DNA of 64,000 nt from Jiella endophytica (GCF_004519335.1 NZ_SOZD01000004.1:372001-436000); one strand, 5' to 3'. Shown: positions 42,915 through 52,813, numbered from the stretch's first letter. Notes: generated by a model not told the origin, from the sequence alone. Numbers and translations: made by a program.

Positions 42915-44906
42915 TCAGCGCGCCCGTGCCGCCTTTGCGGGCGCTTTGACTGCGCTCAGCATGTCGGACGCGCAGGGCCGGCCGAGGTGATAGCCTTGGG
43001 CCAAGCGGACGCCGAACTTCTTCAGGAACGCCAGCTGCGCCGCGGTCTCGACGCCTTCCAGAACCACCGTCAGGCCGCGATTGTTCACCAGCGTCAGAAT
43101 GTCCTGCAGGAAGCGTGCGCCGTCCTCGGTCTCGCAGGCTTGCAAGAAGCGCTGATCGATCTTCACCAGGGTGAAGTCGACGGCCTGCAGCCAGGAGAGG
43201 CCGGCATAGCCGGTTCCGAAATCGTCCAGCCAGACCTCGACGCCGGCGCGGCGCAGCGCCACCACCGCTTGGATGACGGTCGAATCCGAGGCGATGTCGA
43301 AGCCTTCGGTGATCTCCAGGGCGAGCGTCGAGGGCTCCAGCCCGAATTCGGCGAGGACGCCGGCGACGAACAGCGGGAAACTCGCCTCGCGCAGCTGGAA
43401 CGCCGAAACGTTGACCGACACCTTCGGCGCCAGGCCCCTGGCGAGGATTTCCGAACACGCCCGGCGCACCGCCCATCGCCCGAGCTGGACGATGGCGCCG
43501 GTGCGCTCGGCGACGGGGATGAAGGCCGATGGCGCGATCGTCATGCCGTCGATGTCGCGCAGCCGCATCAGCGCCTCGACCGCATGGACCTCGTTGGTAC
43601 TGACATCGATGATCGGCTGGTAGACCAGCGAGAGAAGGTCGCGCTCGACCGCCTGGGCGACGATGATCGCCAGGTTGCGATCCTCGTTGTCGGTCTGCGG
43701 CGCCTTCGGATCGAAGAGATGGGTGCCGTTGCGCCCGTTCGCCTTGGCCGAATAGAGCGCGTTGTCGGCCTCGCTGCACATGCGTTCCAGGTCGGAGCTC
43801 TCGTCCGGCCGGGTGATGCTCGCCCCGATGCTGACGGTGACCACCGAGGTGCCGTCCCGGCGACGCGAATGGGGCAGCGCCAGCGCTTCGACGGCGCGGC
43901 GGACCGACTCGGCGAACTGGTAGAGCGCGTCGCGATCGGCGACATGGGCAAAAGCGATGAACTCCTCGCCGCCATAACGGCCGAGGACGCCGCCCGCCGC
44001 GGCCGCGGCACCCTGCAACGCTCGCCCGACATCGACGAGGCAATAGTCGCCCGACTGGTGGCCGTAATAGTCGTTGAACGCCTTGAAGTGGTCGACGTCG
44101 ATGAGGATGACACCGATCGGCCGGCCATCGCGCAGCCAGAGCTCGCGGAACACGTCGTATTCCTGGACCACCGCCCGGCGGTTCTTCAGCCCGGTCAGGT
44201 GATCGGTGTTGGCGATGCGGGCGAGCTGCTCCCCCTTCTCGCGCACATCCATCTCGTTCAGCTGCGCCCGCGTCGCATTGAGGAAGGTCACGTAGCGCTC
44301 GGCCGCCAGCTGCCAGGAGAGATAGAGGGCAAGGCCGAGGAAGAAGACGAAGAACGTCACCAGGATGATCTTGAAGCCGAGATCGACATCCGCGCCGATC
44401 GCCGCGCAGGCGAACAGCACCGTGATGCTGGTCGAACTGAGGGCGCCGACCCAGAAGCGAATCCGGAAGAACAGGCTCGAACTGACGACGAACACAGTGC
44501 CGAAGATGATGAACTCGGCAAAGCTCATCTGGGCGCCGGTGCGTGCGGCGACGAGCAGCCAGCCGAGCGCCGCGACCGCAAGCCCGAAGGCGCAGGTGGC
44601 ATTGATCGAGGCCATGCTGCGGCCGCGGGACACCTGCCATTCGACGATGCCGAGGAACAAGACGCCGATGGCAAAACGCACCGCCACCGACATCCAGCCG
44701 ACATCGGGAAACAGCCAGAGATCGAAGCTGCCGAACAGCACGAAGCAGGCGACGGCCGCCCTCACCCCGACCCGGGTCGACGCCCTGTCGACCTGGTCCG
44801 TGCTCGCCTCGAACATCCGGTAGAGATCGGGATCGGCCGGCCGCCAGCGCTCACCGGAGAGGGCGCGCTCGACGCGATCGCGGAGTTCGTCCTCAGCCTC
44901 AGCCAT
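42915..44906 (-). CDS. integral-membrane GGDEF-EAL protein
   Basis: 663 residues. The N-terminal part (about 45-215) has five or six membrane helices (AAVACFVLFGSFDLWLF, FAIGVLFLGIVEWQV, TCAFGLAVAALGWLLVAA, FIIFGTVFVVSSSLFF, ILVTFFVFFLGLALYLSW), a MASE-like sensor domain. The GGDEF domain has RYGGEEF near residue 312 and the EAL domain EALMRLRD near 444, with VNVSAF, EITEG, DDFGTGYAG, KIDQRF and EGVET, so both catalytic sets look intact. No RxxD inhibitory site is seen. It faces away from the methyltransferase at 45148 across 241 A/T-rich bases holding a CtrA-like box. Confidence 0.92.
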   Translation of the reverse strand: MAEAEDELRDRVERALSGERWRPADPDLYRMFEASTDQVDRASTRVGVRAAVACFVLFGSFDLWLFPDVGWMSVAVRFAIGVLFLGIVEWQVSRGRSMASINATCAFGLAVAALGWLLVAARTGAQMSFAEFIIFGTVFVVSSSLFFRIRFWVGALSSTSITVLFACAAIGADVDLGFKIILVTFFVFFLGLALYLSWQLAAERYVTFLNATRAQLNEMDVREKGEQLARIANTDHLTGLKNRRAVVQEYDVFRELWLRDGRPIGVILIDVDHFKAFNDYYGHQSGDYCLVDVGRALQGAAAAAGGVLGRYGGEEFIAFAHVADRDALYQFAESVRRAVEALALPHSRRRDGTSVVTVSIGASITRPDESSDLERMCSEADNALYSAKANGRNGTHLFDPKAPQTDNEDRNLAIIVAQAVERDLLSLVYQPIIDVSTNEVHAVEALMRLRDIDGMTIAPSAFIPVAERTGAIVQLGRWAVRRACSEILARGLAPKVSVNVSAFQLREASFPLFVAGVLAEFGLEPSTLALEITEGFDIASDSTVIQAVVALRRAGVEVWLDDFGTGYAGLSWLQAVDFTLVKIDQRFLQACETEDGARFLQDILTLVNNRGLTVVLEGVETAAQLAFLKKFGVRLAQGYHLGRPCASDMLSAVKAPAKAARAR

Positions 44907-45080
44907 CTGCTCGCCTCCGACATACGACGGGGTAAGCGCCGCAAGTCAGCTCCTGCTGCAGCACGACTGCGCCCACGACGACGTTCAATACGGTCGCCAG
45001 ACTATCAAGAGAACCTTACCGGCCATTGAACGACCTGGCAGCGCGACAGCGGCCGGCGCAAACGTTAACCACTGTTAATA

Positions 45081-45095
45081 TTAATGCTTCCTTAA
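45081..45095. promoter_or_regulatory. candidate CtrA box upstream of the methyltransferase gene
   Basis: TTAATGCTTCCTTAA is an exact TTAA-N7-TTAA, the core of the CtrA binding consensus of alphaproteobacteria, 53 bases before the start at 45148. More TTAA units crowd the region (45065-45078 and 45104-45114), in otherwise high-GC DNA. CtrA could control the methyltransferase, the divergent GGDEF-EAL gene, or both. Binding is inferred. Confidence 0.5.
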
Positions 45096-45147
45096 TTTGC
45101 CCGTTTAAGCTTTAATCGAGAAAGTGCCATTGCCACGGAGAAATGCG

Positions 45148-46197
45148 ATGTCCACAGTCAAGCCTTCGATCAGCATCGATGAGCAAAGCCTTATCACCAG
45201 TGAGCTTTTCCGCGGCAAATCCGTAGTCCAGACGGATGACAATACAGATGGAGAAATTCTCGAATACAGTGGAAAACTGTCGATCATTCTCGAACTGGCG
45301 AAGCAAGGCTTCGAAAATGCGCGACCGGCAGCGGAAATTGTAGCGCGGCTTGCCGGCGATTTGCATCAAATGCGGGCAACCTCCTCTACGGCAGTCTGGG
45401 AGAAGCTCGTCGCCATCGCCCAGGATCACCCGGTTGCCGAGTTCCTCGCGGAGGATCCGCTGTCGAACTGGTCGTTCACCAAACCACGCGGCTATTCCGG
45501 CGATGCCAGCCTTCTCGACCTCTACTACCAGCATCCGAGCATGGCGTCGGAAGTCGCCGAAGCGACCCCGCGCGGCCGCGAGATCTACGACTATACGGTG
45601 AACGTGCCGGCCTGCGCGGCGGGCCGCGAGCGTTGCCAGATTCTCGCCCGCACCGTCGACGAAGCGGCGGAGCGCGCCGGCGGCGACGTGGAAATCTTCG
45701 CGGTGGCCGCCGGCCATCTGCGCGAGGCCGAGATCTGCAAGAGCCTTCCGGCCGGCAAGATCAAACGCTGGGTGGCGCTCGACCAGGATCCGGTCAGCGT
45801 CGGCGTGATGACCCGCGACATCGGCGGCGCCGTCGTCCAGCCGATGACAGGTTCGGTGATGGGGCTGCTGAAGCGCTCCTACGGCCACCTCGGCGATTTC
45901 GATCTCGTCTACGCCTCGGGCCTGTACGACTATCTGCAGCGGAAAGTGGCGATCAAGCTGATGCAGCGGATGGTGGAGTTCGTTCGCCCCGGCGGCATGC
46001 TGCTCTTTGCCAATTTCAGCGACGAGATCACCTCCGACGGCTACATGGAAACCTTCATGGACTGGCCGCTGATCCTGCGCTCGGCCGACGACATGTGGGA
46101 CATCATCAATGCCAGCGTCGACCGCAACGCCTTCGACTGCGACGTCTGGTACGGAACCAACCGCAACATCGTCTACGGCACGCTCCGCCGCAAATAG
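45148..46197 (+). CDS. class I SAM-dependent methyltransferase, EF/3-OH-PAME-synthesis-like
   Basis: 349 residues. The N-terminal half is helical and contains WSFTKPRGYSGDASLLDLYY, close to the GYxGDxxxL motif of proteins annotated as extracellular-factor (3-hydroxypalmitate methyl ester) synthesis methyltransferases. The SAM-binding half follows (VEIFAVAAGHLREAEI, WVALDQDPVSV, FDLVYASGLYDYL, FVRPGGMLLFANFS). CGGAG lies eight bases before the ATG. Motif I is atypical (AVAAGHLRE rather than DxGxGxG), so the substrate may differ. It stands alone behind a CtrA-like box. A signalling or surface-lipid role is a guess from the family. Confidence 0.75.
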   Translation: MSTVKPSISIDEQSLITSELFRGKSVVQTDDNTDGEILEYSGKLSIILELAKQGFENARPAAEIVARLAGDLHQMRATSSTAVWEKLVAIAQDHPVAEFLAEDPLSNWSFTKPRGYSGDASLLDLYYQHPSMASEVAEATPRGREIYDYTVNVPACAAGRERCQILARTVDEAAERAGGDVEIFAVAAGHLREAEICKSLPAGKIKRWVALDQDPVSVGVMTRDIGGAVVQPMTGSVMGLLKRSYGHLGDFDLVYASGLYDYLQRKVAIKLMQRMVEFVRPGGMLLFANFSDEITSDGYMETFMDWPLILRSADDMWDIINASVDRNAFDCDVWYGTNRNIVYGTLRRK

Positions 46198-46253
46198 GCC
46201 AACGAGGAGAGACGCGTCAGCGCTCACCTTCGCTCAAGCGGCGACGTCCAAAC

Positions 46254-46293
46254 GACATCGGCCCGGAATCACCAGCGATTCCGGGCCGATGTC
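46254..46293. terminator. bidirectional hairpin terminator
   Basis: A perfect 17-bp stem (46254-46270 with 46277-46293) and six-base loop lie between the convergent methyltransferase and ClC genes, 57 bases past one stop and 68 from the other. No long T-run follows on either side. Position and stem strength fit a shared terminator. Confidence 0.7.
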
Positions 46294-46360
46294 TTGATCG
46301 GATATGCTGGAGCGTCCGTCTCGCGTTGCTCGGAACGTGCAGCGCTCGGGGGCCGACGCC

Positions 46361-48172
46361 TCAGCCGTAGTGGTTGCGCACCAGGGCGTTGGCGATTTCC
46401 TCGCGGCCGATGATGCCGGCGATGTCCTCCGGCCGCGGCAGGCCGCGGGTGTTGCGCACGACGATCGCATAGGTGCGGTTGCGCCGGTTCATTCGGGTGA
46501 CCACCGTATTCAGGTTGTTCCCGATTGAAGCGATGATGAATTCCGACGAGGCGATGTCGCCGAGGGTCTGCCTTGCGAAGCGGTCGGCCTGATAGGGGAT
46601 CGTGCCGAACCGGACATAGCCGGTGATGCGCGTTCCGTCGGTCGTGATGACGCGGGTCTTGTGGACCTCGACCTGCTTCAGCGCCTCGGTCACCGTCATC
46701 GAGCCCGGCAGCACCACGAAATCGCGATACATCACCTCGCTCGCCTGGCGCACCAGGAACATGTTGGTGGTGCGGTCGGTCGGGATCGGCTTGCCGCGGT
46801 TGCGCAGCTTGATCGTATAGATGTCGGCGGTCGTCAGCGCCCGTCTGACGCCGATCGCCAGCGCCACGGAGAGCACCAGCGGCAGGATGATCTCGTAGTC
46901 GCGGGTCATCTCGAAGATCATCACGATGGCGGTCATCGCGGCCGAGGTGGCGCCGCCGACCATCGCGCCCATGCCGATGATGGCGAAGGTCTCCGGCGAG
47001 ATGCCGGCGCCGGGAAGCACCGCCTCGCCGATGACGCCGACCGCGCCGCCGAGCGTCGCGCCCATGAAGAGGCTCGGCGAGAAGATGCCGCCGGAGGCGC
47101 CCGAGCCGAGACTGAGGCAGGTGGCGACGAGCTTGCCGGCAAACAGCAGGAGCAGCAGCCAGGCCGTCGTCATGCCGCCGTTGAGCACGTCCTGGATCGT
47201 CGAATAGCCGACGCTGTAGACGTGGTAATGGCCGGTGGCGAGCATGAATCCGTAGCCGAGAAGGCCGACGGAGACCATGCCGATGACGTTCTGGAGATAG
47301 GGGTTGATGCCGGAATCGTCGAAGAGATCCTCCGACCAGGCGAGCACCTTGACGAAGGCATAGGCGGCCAGCCCCATCAGGACGCCGAGGGCGGCGGCGA
47401 GAAGAAGCTCGGCGCCATTGACGAGATGACCCTGGACGAGACCGTCGAAGGGGACGACGAAGGCGGATTCGACGCCCATCACGGCGCGATAGACATAGGT
47501 GGAGGTCGCCGTCGCCACGACGACCGGCAGGAAGGTGCGGGTCGAGACCTCCGGCAGAAGCACTTCCGAGGCGAACAGCACGCCGCCAAGCGGGGTGTTG
47601 AATGTCGCGGCGATGCCGGCGCCGGCACCCGCCGAAAGCAGCGTGATCTTCTGGTGCTGAACGAGATTCAGCGCCCGGGCGAAGGTCGAGCCGAAGGACG
47701 AGCCGATCTGGATGATCGGCCCTTCGCGGCCGACCGAAGCGCCGGTGCCGATCGAGATCGCCGAGGCGAGCGACTTCACCGCGGCGACGATGCCGCGGAC
47801 ATTGCCGTTCTGGTGATAGATCGCGAACATCACCTCGGGCACGCCGTGCCCCTTGGCCTCCGGCGCAAAGCTCCTGACCAGCCAGACGACGATCAGCCCG
47901 CCGATCACCGGAACGAGGATGATTCCCGCGCCCCAGGGGCTCGCGGGCCCATAGGCGTTCGGATCGAGATGCAGGGAAAAGATGCCGTAGAAGGCGAGAT
48001 TATAGATGAAGGCGATCAGATATTTGAAGAAGATCGCGCCGATGCCGGCGACGATGCCGACGATCAGCGACAGCACCAGCATGATCTTCAGCGTCACTTC
48101 CCGTTCCGGCGGCGCCTCCGTCTCCGATGCGGCGGTCGCAGCGGAAGATGCAGGCGGATTGACGACGGACAT
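46361..48172 (-). CDS. ClC-family chloride channel/transporter with C-terminal CBS domains
   Basis: 603-residue inner-membrane protein. The ClC anion-path motifs are present: KGHGVPEV (107-114), SVGREGPIIQIGS (gating Glu150), and GSGASGGIFSPSLFMGA. Two CBS domains occupy about residues 460-600. After NTPLGGVLF the sequence reads ASEVLLPE: the position of the inner proton-transfer glutamate of E. coli ClcA (Glu203) is Val204, as in eukaryotic ClC channels. It may therefore not be a standard 2:1 chloride/proton exchanger. The ATG at 48172 begins a polar Ala-rich N-terminus. It is on the minus strand downstream of the cupin gene with a 138-base gap. Confidence 0.92.
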   Translation of the reverse strand: MSVVNPPASSAATAASETEAPPEREVTLKIMLVLSLIVGIVAGIGAIFFKYLIAFIYNLAFYGIFSLHLDPNAYGPASPWGAGIILVPVIGGLIVVWLVRSFAPEAKGHGVPEVMFAIYHQNGNVRGIVAAVKSLASAISIGTGASVGREGPIIQIGSSFGSTFARALNLVQHQKITLLSAGAGAGIAATFNTPLGGVLFASEVLLPEVSTRTFLPVVVATATSTYVYRAVMGVESAFVVPFDGLVQGHLVNGAELLLAAALGVLMGLAAYAFVKVLAWSEDLFDDSGINPYLQNVIGMVSVGLLGYGFMLATGHYHVYSVGYSTIQDVLNGGMTTAWLLLLLFAGKLVATCLSLGSGASGGIFSPSLFMGATLGGAVGVIGEAVLPGAGISPETFAIIGMGAMVGGATSAAMTAIVMIFEMTRDYEIILPLVLSVALAIGVRRALTTADIYTIKLRNRGKPIPTDRTTNMFLVRQASEVMYRDFVVLPGSMTVTEALKQVEVHKTRVITTDGTRITGYVRFGTIPYQADRFARQTLGDIASSEFIIASIGNNLNTVVTRMNRRNRTYAIVVRNTRGLPRPEDIAGIIGREEIANALVRNHYG

Positions 48173-48310
48173 GGGTACGGGCTGACTTTGGCTGGCAGGT
48201 TGGCGGGAGGTCCTCTCTATTTCATCCTTCGCCGGCCAGCGGAAGGGCAGTGCGGCAAAAAAGCACGCCGATGGACATATTTTTCGCCGGATTCGGTGGG
48301 CCGGCGCAGC

Positions 48311-48811
48311 TCACGCGCCCCAGACCGCGAGCGCGCCGGGCAACTGGCCGCTGACGGGATCCGTCCGTGGCAGGCAGAGTGCGGCGATCCGTTCGGCCGC
48401 AGCCGCGACCGGAAGGCTGCCGGCGCGGGTGATCGCGCCGTTCTGGCCGGGCGGATAGGCGCCAACCACCTGGAATCCGGAGCTGCCGGCGAGCCGCCTG
48501 TGGCCGACGCCGGCGGGAATGACCACCACGTCGCCGGGCGTCATCGCGACTTTCCCGCCGCCGTCACCGCCGAAGCCGATCGTCGCCTCGCCCGAAACGC
48601 AGCCGAGCACCTCGTGGCCTTCGACGTGATAATGCCAATAGTCGAAGACGGTGTAGAGCCAGGTGCCCTGCCAGCCGTTCTCCTCGAAACGAATCTGCAC
48701 GGCCTCGGGCGTCGCCTCGCCGGCCGGGACGGCGCCGGGCAGGACGATCAGCGGCAAAGGACTGTTGGGCATCGTCTCGTCGGGTTCGAAGACGAAATTT
48801 TCCAGCGCCAT
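48311..48811 (-). CDS. cupin domain protein (YjlB-like)
   Basis: 166 residues forming a single small beta-barrel cupin. Metal-binding motif 1 reads FDYWHYHVEGHEVLGCVSGEA, and motif 2 lies around PGDVVVIPAGVGHRRLA, supplying two or three His and a Glu. It resembles B. subtilis YjlB, of unknown function; a dioxygenase or isomerase role is possible. The ATG at 48811 has GGAG five bases upstream; a longer open frame is the end region of ppx read in another frame. It begins 35 bases after the ppx stop and is probably cotranscribed with it. Confidence 0.8.
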   Translation of the reverse strand: MALENFVFEPDETMPNSPLPLIVLPGAVPAGEATPEAVQIRFEENGWQGTWLYTVFDYWHYHVEGHEVLGCVSGEATIGFGGDGGGKVAMTPGDVVVIPAGVGHRRLAGSSGFQVVGAYPPGQNGAITRAGSLPVAAAAERIAALCLPRTDPVSGQLPGALAVWGA

Positions 48812-48846
48812 CTCCTCTCCGGAATTGCGCAAGAGCCCGACCAGGC

Positions 48847-50406
48847 TCAGCGCGCTTCCATGCGCAGGGTCTTGTCGACGATCCTGGCAAATTGCTGGAG
48901 CCGTCCCTCCGGGCGCTCGCCGATGAGATCGGCGAGATGCGCCGGCATTGCCAGGGTGAAGCCGCCGCGCGGGTCCTGCGCCCATTTGAACTGGTCGAGG
49001 ATGCCCGGCATCGACGCGGTGAGAAGGTAGGTGACGCGGAACAGCGAGGCGAGGATCTGCGCCCGCTTCAGCAGCCTCTCGTCGACCAGGCGCTCGAGCT
49101 CGGGAATGTGCTGCTGTTCGAGGCTGCCTTCGTGCCGGTAGAAATTGGTGAGGCCGAGAAAGGCGCGGCCGCGGTGGTCGACCGCCGGCATCGCCGCATG
49201 GGCGATGATCGACAGCGCCTGTTTGCCGCGATAGTCGGGATGGGCGCGCCAGCCGATGTCGGCGAGGAGGCAGGCGGCGACACGCAGGCGCTCCTCCTCC
49301 GGCGTCTCGTCGATGCCGAGCGCCTCGAAGCTGCGGCGCGACCAGTCGATCAGCTCACGGGCATGGTCCGGCGAGCGCGAGCGCAGCATCGCCAGTTCCC
49401 AGGAGCTTTCGAGCAGCGGGTCCTTGGCCTGCTCGTCCTGCGGCAGCTGGTCATAGAGGAAACCCTCGCGGACGCCGAGGGCCGACATGACGATCTTCTG
49501 CGGCTTGACGAAGCGCAGGACGCTTCTCAGCGCCACGGCGCCATAGGCGAGAAGCGCCCGCCGCGACTTCGAGACCGCGGCGATGCCGGGGAGCTTTTCC
49601 GGATCCGACTTGATCACCGCATCGAGGAAGCCGTCGAGCCCGGCCGCCGGAAGCTCATAGGCATGCATCACATGCAGCGGATAGTTCTGCTGTTCCATGT
49701 GCAGCTTGGCGAGGTTGCGCCAGGTACCGCCGACGGCGAAGAACGCCCGGCCCTCACCCTTGCCGGCCAGCGCCGAGGCCGAAACGTGGCTGTCGGCGAT
49801 GCTCTGCGCCTTGTTAAGGTCGCCGCCGGAAAGATCGCGCAGGCGCAGCCCGCCGAGCGGGGTGGTGATGCCCTCGCCGAGCCCGTCAGGGGTCACGTCG
49901 ATGAGTTCGAGGCTGCCGCCGCCGAGATCGCCGACGATGCCGTCCGGCCGGTAGAAACCGGCAAGGACGCCGTTTGCCGCGCCGCGCGCCTCGTCGGCGC
50001 CGGAAAGGATGATGATCTGTCGCCCGAGCACCGCCTCGGCGGCGGCGATGAACTCGGCGCCGTTCTGCGCCTCGCGGGCGGCGGCGGTGGCGATCGGATA
50101 GAGCTGCTCGACGCCTGCCTGGCTTGCGATCAGCGCGAAGCGGCGGAGCGCCGCAAGGGCGCTCTCGACCGCCTGGCCGTCGAGCCGGTTGGTCTGGGCG
50201 AGCCCCTTGCCGAGCCCGCTCAGGACCTTTTCGTTGAACAGCACCGTCAGCGAGCGCGCCAGGCCCTCGTAGATGACCAGGCGGACCGAGTTCGATCCGA
50301 TGTCGATGACGCCGACGGGCCGCATGCCCGGCAGGCGGCCGAGGGCGGGTGTGTCAGTCGAAGCGGCCGTGTTCGGCCTTTTGTCTTGCGATGAGTCTTG
50401 GAGCAT
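48847..50406 (-). CDS. ppx: exopolyphosphatase (Ppx/GppA family)
   Basis: 519 residues of the ASKHA fold. [15 protein letters not shown] (33-47) is the phosphate-1 loop, [11 protein letters not shown] and [16 protein letters not shown] follow, and [16 protein letters not shown] is the phosphate-2 loop; the C-terminal half is the HD-like helical part ([17 protein letters not shown]). It removes phosphate from polyphosphate ends or converts pppGpp to ppGpp. The frame begins 53 bases inside the ppk gene, so the two are tightly coupled; an internal Met at 50325 is a later alternative. It acts against the kinase encoded just upstream. Confidence 0.92.
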   Translation of the reverse strand: MLQDSSQDKRPNTAASTDTPALGRLPGMRPVGVIDIGSNSVRLVIYEGLARSLTVLFNEKVLSGLGKGLAQTNRLDGQAVESALAALRRFALIASQAGVEQLYPIATAAAREAQNGAEFIAAAEAVLGRQIIILSGADEARGAANGVLAGFYRPDGIVGDLGGGSLELIDVTPDGLGEGITTPLGGLRLRDLSGGDLNKAQSIADSHVSASALAGKGEGRAFFAVGGTWRNLAKLHMEQQNYPLHVMHAYELPAAGLDGFLDAVIKSDPEKLPGIAAVSKSRRALLAYGAVALRSVLRFVKPQKIVMSALGVREGFLYDQLPQDEQAKDPLLESSWELAMLRSRSPDHARELIDWSRRSFEALGIDETPEEERLRVAACLLADIGWRAHPDYRGKQALSIIAHAAMPAVDHRGRAFLGLTNFYRHEGSLEQQHIPELERLVDERLLKRAQILASLFRVTYLLTASMPGILDQFKWAQDPRGGFTLAMPAHLADLIGERPEGRLQQFARIVDKTLRMEAR

Positions 50407-52813
50407 CCGTCTTCAGCGCTTTACCGCGACCCGACAAGCTCGGGTTGGTCATGAAGTAGCGTTGGGCGTTGAACGGCTGTTCGCCCGGCGAGGGCACGAT
50501 ACGACGCGACGAGCCGTCCGCAGCTACCGACCAGCTCTGCTGGTTGTCAAGAATGTTGCCCAGCATGATCTGGGACAGAATCTGGCTGTGAACAGTGGGG
50601 TTGGTGACCGGCACCAGCACCTCGACGCGCCGATCGAGATTGCGCGGCATCATGTCGGCCGAGCCAAGATAGACGATCGCCTGGTCCGAGGGCAGGCCAT
50701 GGCCGTTGCCGTAGCAGAAGATGCGGCTGTGCTCGAGGAAGCGGCCGACGATCGACTTCACGCGAATGTTGTCGGACAGGCCCGACACCCGCGGCTTCAG
50801 GCAGCAGATGCCGCGCACCACCAGGTCGATCTCGACGCCGGCCTGGCTCGCCCGGTAGAGCGCGTCGATCACCGCGCCGTCGACCAGCGAGTTCATCTTC
50901 ATCCAGATCTGCCCTGGCCGTCCGGCCCTGACATGGGCGATCTCGTCCTCGATATGGCCGATGATCTTCGAGCGCATCGTCACCGGCGAGACGGCGAGCT
51001 TCTTCACCTCGGAGGGCTCGGCATAGCCGGTGATGTAGTTGAAGACGAGGCCGACGTCATGGGCGATGTCGGGGTCGGCAGTGAAGTAGGAGAGGTCGGT
51101 ATAAATCTTCGCGGTGATCGGGTGATAGTTGCCGGTGCCGATGTGGCAGAAGCTGACAAAACGGCCTTCCTCGCGCCGGATCACCAGCGACAGCTTGGCG
51201 TGGGTCTTCTTCTCGATGAAGCCGAACACCACCTGCACGCCGGCCCGCTCCATGTCGCGGGCCCAGCGGATGTTCGCCTCCTCGTCGAAGCGCGCCTTCA
51301 GTTCGATCAGCGCCGTCACCGACTTGCCGGCCTCGGCCGCGTCGATCAGCGCGCGGACGATCGGCGAGTCGTTCGAGGTGCGATAGAGCGTCTGCTTGAT
51401 GGCGATGACGTTGGGATCCATCGCCGCCTGGCGGACGAACTGGACCACCACGTCGAAGGATTCGTAGGGGTGGTGGACGACGATGTCCTTCTCGCGGATC
51501 GCCGCGAAGCAGTCGCCGTTATGCTCGCGAATCCGCTCGGGAAAGCGCGGGATGTAGGGCTGAAACTTCAGATCGTCGCGATCGAGCTTGCAGAGCTGCG
51601 ACATGGAATCGAGCGCCAGCATGCCGTCCATTACCGAGATCCGCGCTTCCGGCACTTCGAGCTCGGCGGCGACGAAGTTGCGCAGGCCTTCCGGCATCAC
51701 CGAATCGAACTCGATGCGGATCACCGAGCCGCGACGCCGGCGCTTCAGCGCGCTTTCGAACAGCCGCACCAGGTCCTCGGCCTCTTCCTCCACCTCGATG
51801 TCGGAGTCGCGAATGATCCGGAAGGTGCCCGAGCCCTTCACGCGGTAGCCGGGGAAGAGCTTGCCGATGAACAGCGCGACGACGCTTTCGAGCGGCACGA
51901 ACCGCGCCGCGCCGTCGGCCGTCAGCGGCATCTCGATGAAGCGCTGCAGCGCCACCGGCAGGCGCAGAAGGGCGTTCATGCCGTTGGAATCGCGTTCCCT
52001 GACGAGGGAGAGGGCGATCGAGAAGCCGAGATTGGGAATGAACGGAAACGGATGAGCCGGATCGATCGACAGCGGCGTCAGGATCGGGAAGATCCGCTCC
52101 TCGAAGACCCTCTGCAGCCAGGCCCGGTCCTCGCCCTTCAATTCGCCGGCGCCGACGATCATGATCTTTTCGGCCCGCAGCGCCTTCATCAGGTCGGCGA
52201 GGGAGGCCTGCTGCTCGCTCTGCAGCTGGCTGACCTCCGCAAGGATCCGGTCGAGCTGCTCCTGCGGTGTCATGCCGTCGATCGAGCGGACAGGCAGCTT
52301 CTCGCGCACCTGGCCGGCAAGGCCCGCAACGCGGACCATGAAGAACTCGTCGAGATTGTCGGCCGAGATCGACAGGAAACGGACCCGCTCGAGCAGCGGA
52401 TGGTTCTCGTTCTGGGATTCCTCAAGCACCCGGCGATTGAACTGCAGCCAGGAGAGTTCCCGGTTGATGTAGCGATCGGCCGGCAGTTCCACCGCCTCGG
52501 CGGTGATCCGGGCCGGCTGCGGCTCCGGCTCGGGAACGTCGGCAAGGATCATCGCGGCTTCCGACACCAGCGCCTCGGCGGCATCGGCCGTCTCGCTGGC
52601 GGAGGCCGCCCGGGCAGCCGTCGCGGCAGCGGCGCGCCGGCGCGGCGCCTGGCGCGGCTTGGCGGTTTCGCCGGGGGCCTTGCGCGGCGCGGCCCGGCCG
52701 GCGGCGGGAGCGGCGCGCGGGCGCCGGGGAGCGCGCGGCCGGCTCGTCTCGCCTCCGGCGGAGTTCGCTCCGGTCTCGCCTGCCGGCGTCTCGGTGCCGT
52801 CCCTGTCGCTCAT
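50354..52813 (-). CDS. ppk: polyphosphate kinase (RNA-degradosome type)
   Basis: 819 residues. The core begins near residue 114 with [19 protein letters not shown]. Phosphorylated histidine is in [10 protein letters not shown] (about residue 538), and a second active-site His is in [11 protein letters not shown] (about 705). [10 protein letters not shown] and [12 protein letters not shown] are also typical. It makes polyphosphate from ATP reversibly. The first 110 residues are an Ala/Pro/Arg-rich, probably disordered extension not found in E. coli Ppk, and could bind nucleic acid or polyphosphate. It precedes ppx with a 53-base overlap. Confidence 0.94.
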   Translation of the reverse strand: MSDRDGTETPAGETGANSAGGETSRPRAPRRPRAAPAAGRAAPRKAPGETAKPRQAPRRRAAAATAARAASASETADAAEALVSEAAMILADVPEPEPQPARITAEAVELPADRYINRELSWLQFNRRVLEESQNENHPLLERVRFLSISADNLDEFFMVRVAGLAGQVREKLPVRSIDGMTPQEQLDRILAEVSQLQSEQQASLADLMKALRAEKIMIVGAGELKGEDRAWLQRVFEERIFPILTPLSIDPAHPFPFIPNLGFSIALSLVRERDSNGMNALLRLPVALQRFIEMPLTADGAARFVPLESVVALFIGKLFPGYRVKGSGTFRIIRDSDIEVEEEAEDLVRLFESALKRRRRGSVIRIEFDSVMPEGLRNFVAAELEVPEARISVMDGMLALDSMSQLCKLDRDDLKFQPYIPRFPERIREHNGDCFAAIREKDIVVHHPYESFDVVVQFVRQAAMDPNVIAIKQTLYRTSNDSPIVRALIDAAEAGKSVTALIELKARFDEEANIRWARDMERAGVQVVFGFIEKKTHAKLSLVIRREEGRFVSFCHIGTGNYHPITAKIYTDLSYFTADPDIAHDVGLVFNYITGYAEPSEVKKLAVSPVTMRSKIIGHIEDEIAHVRAGRPGQIWMKMNSLVDGAVIDALYRASQAGVEIDLVVRGICCLKPRVSGLSDNIRVKSIVGRFLEHSRIFCYGNGHGLPSDQAIVYLGSADMMPRNLDRRVEVLVPVTNPTVHSQILSQIMLGNILDNQQSWSVAADGSSRRIVPSPGEQPFNAQRYFMTNPSLSGRGKALKTDAPRLIARQKAEHGRFD

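Noticed and set aside
42987-45029. A 680-codon open frame antisense to the GGDEF-EAL gene
   Set aside because: Shadow of a clearly conserved gene; repetitive charged composition.
46661-49030. A 789-codon open frame antisense to ClC and cupin
   Set aside because: Spans three unrelated genes and their gaps on the other strand; no protein-like hydrophobic pattern.
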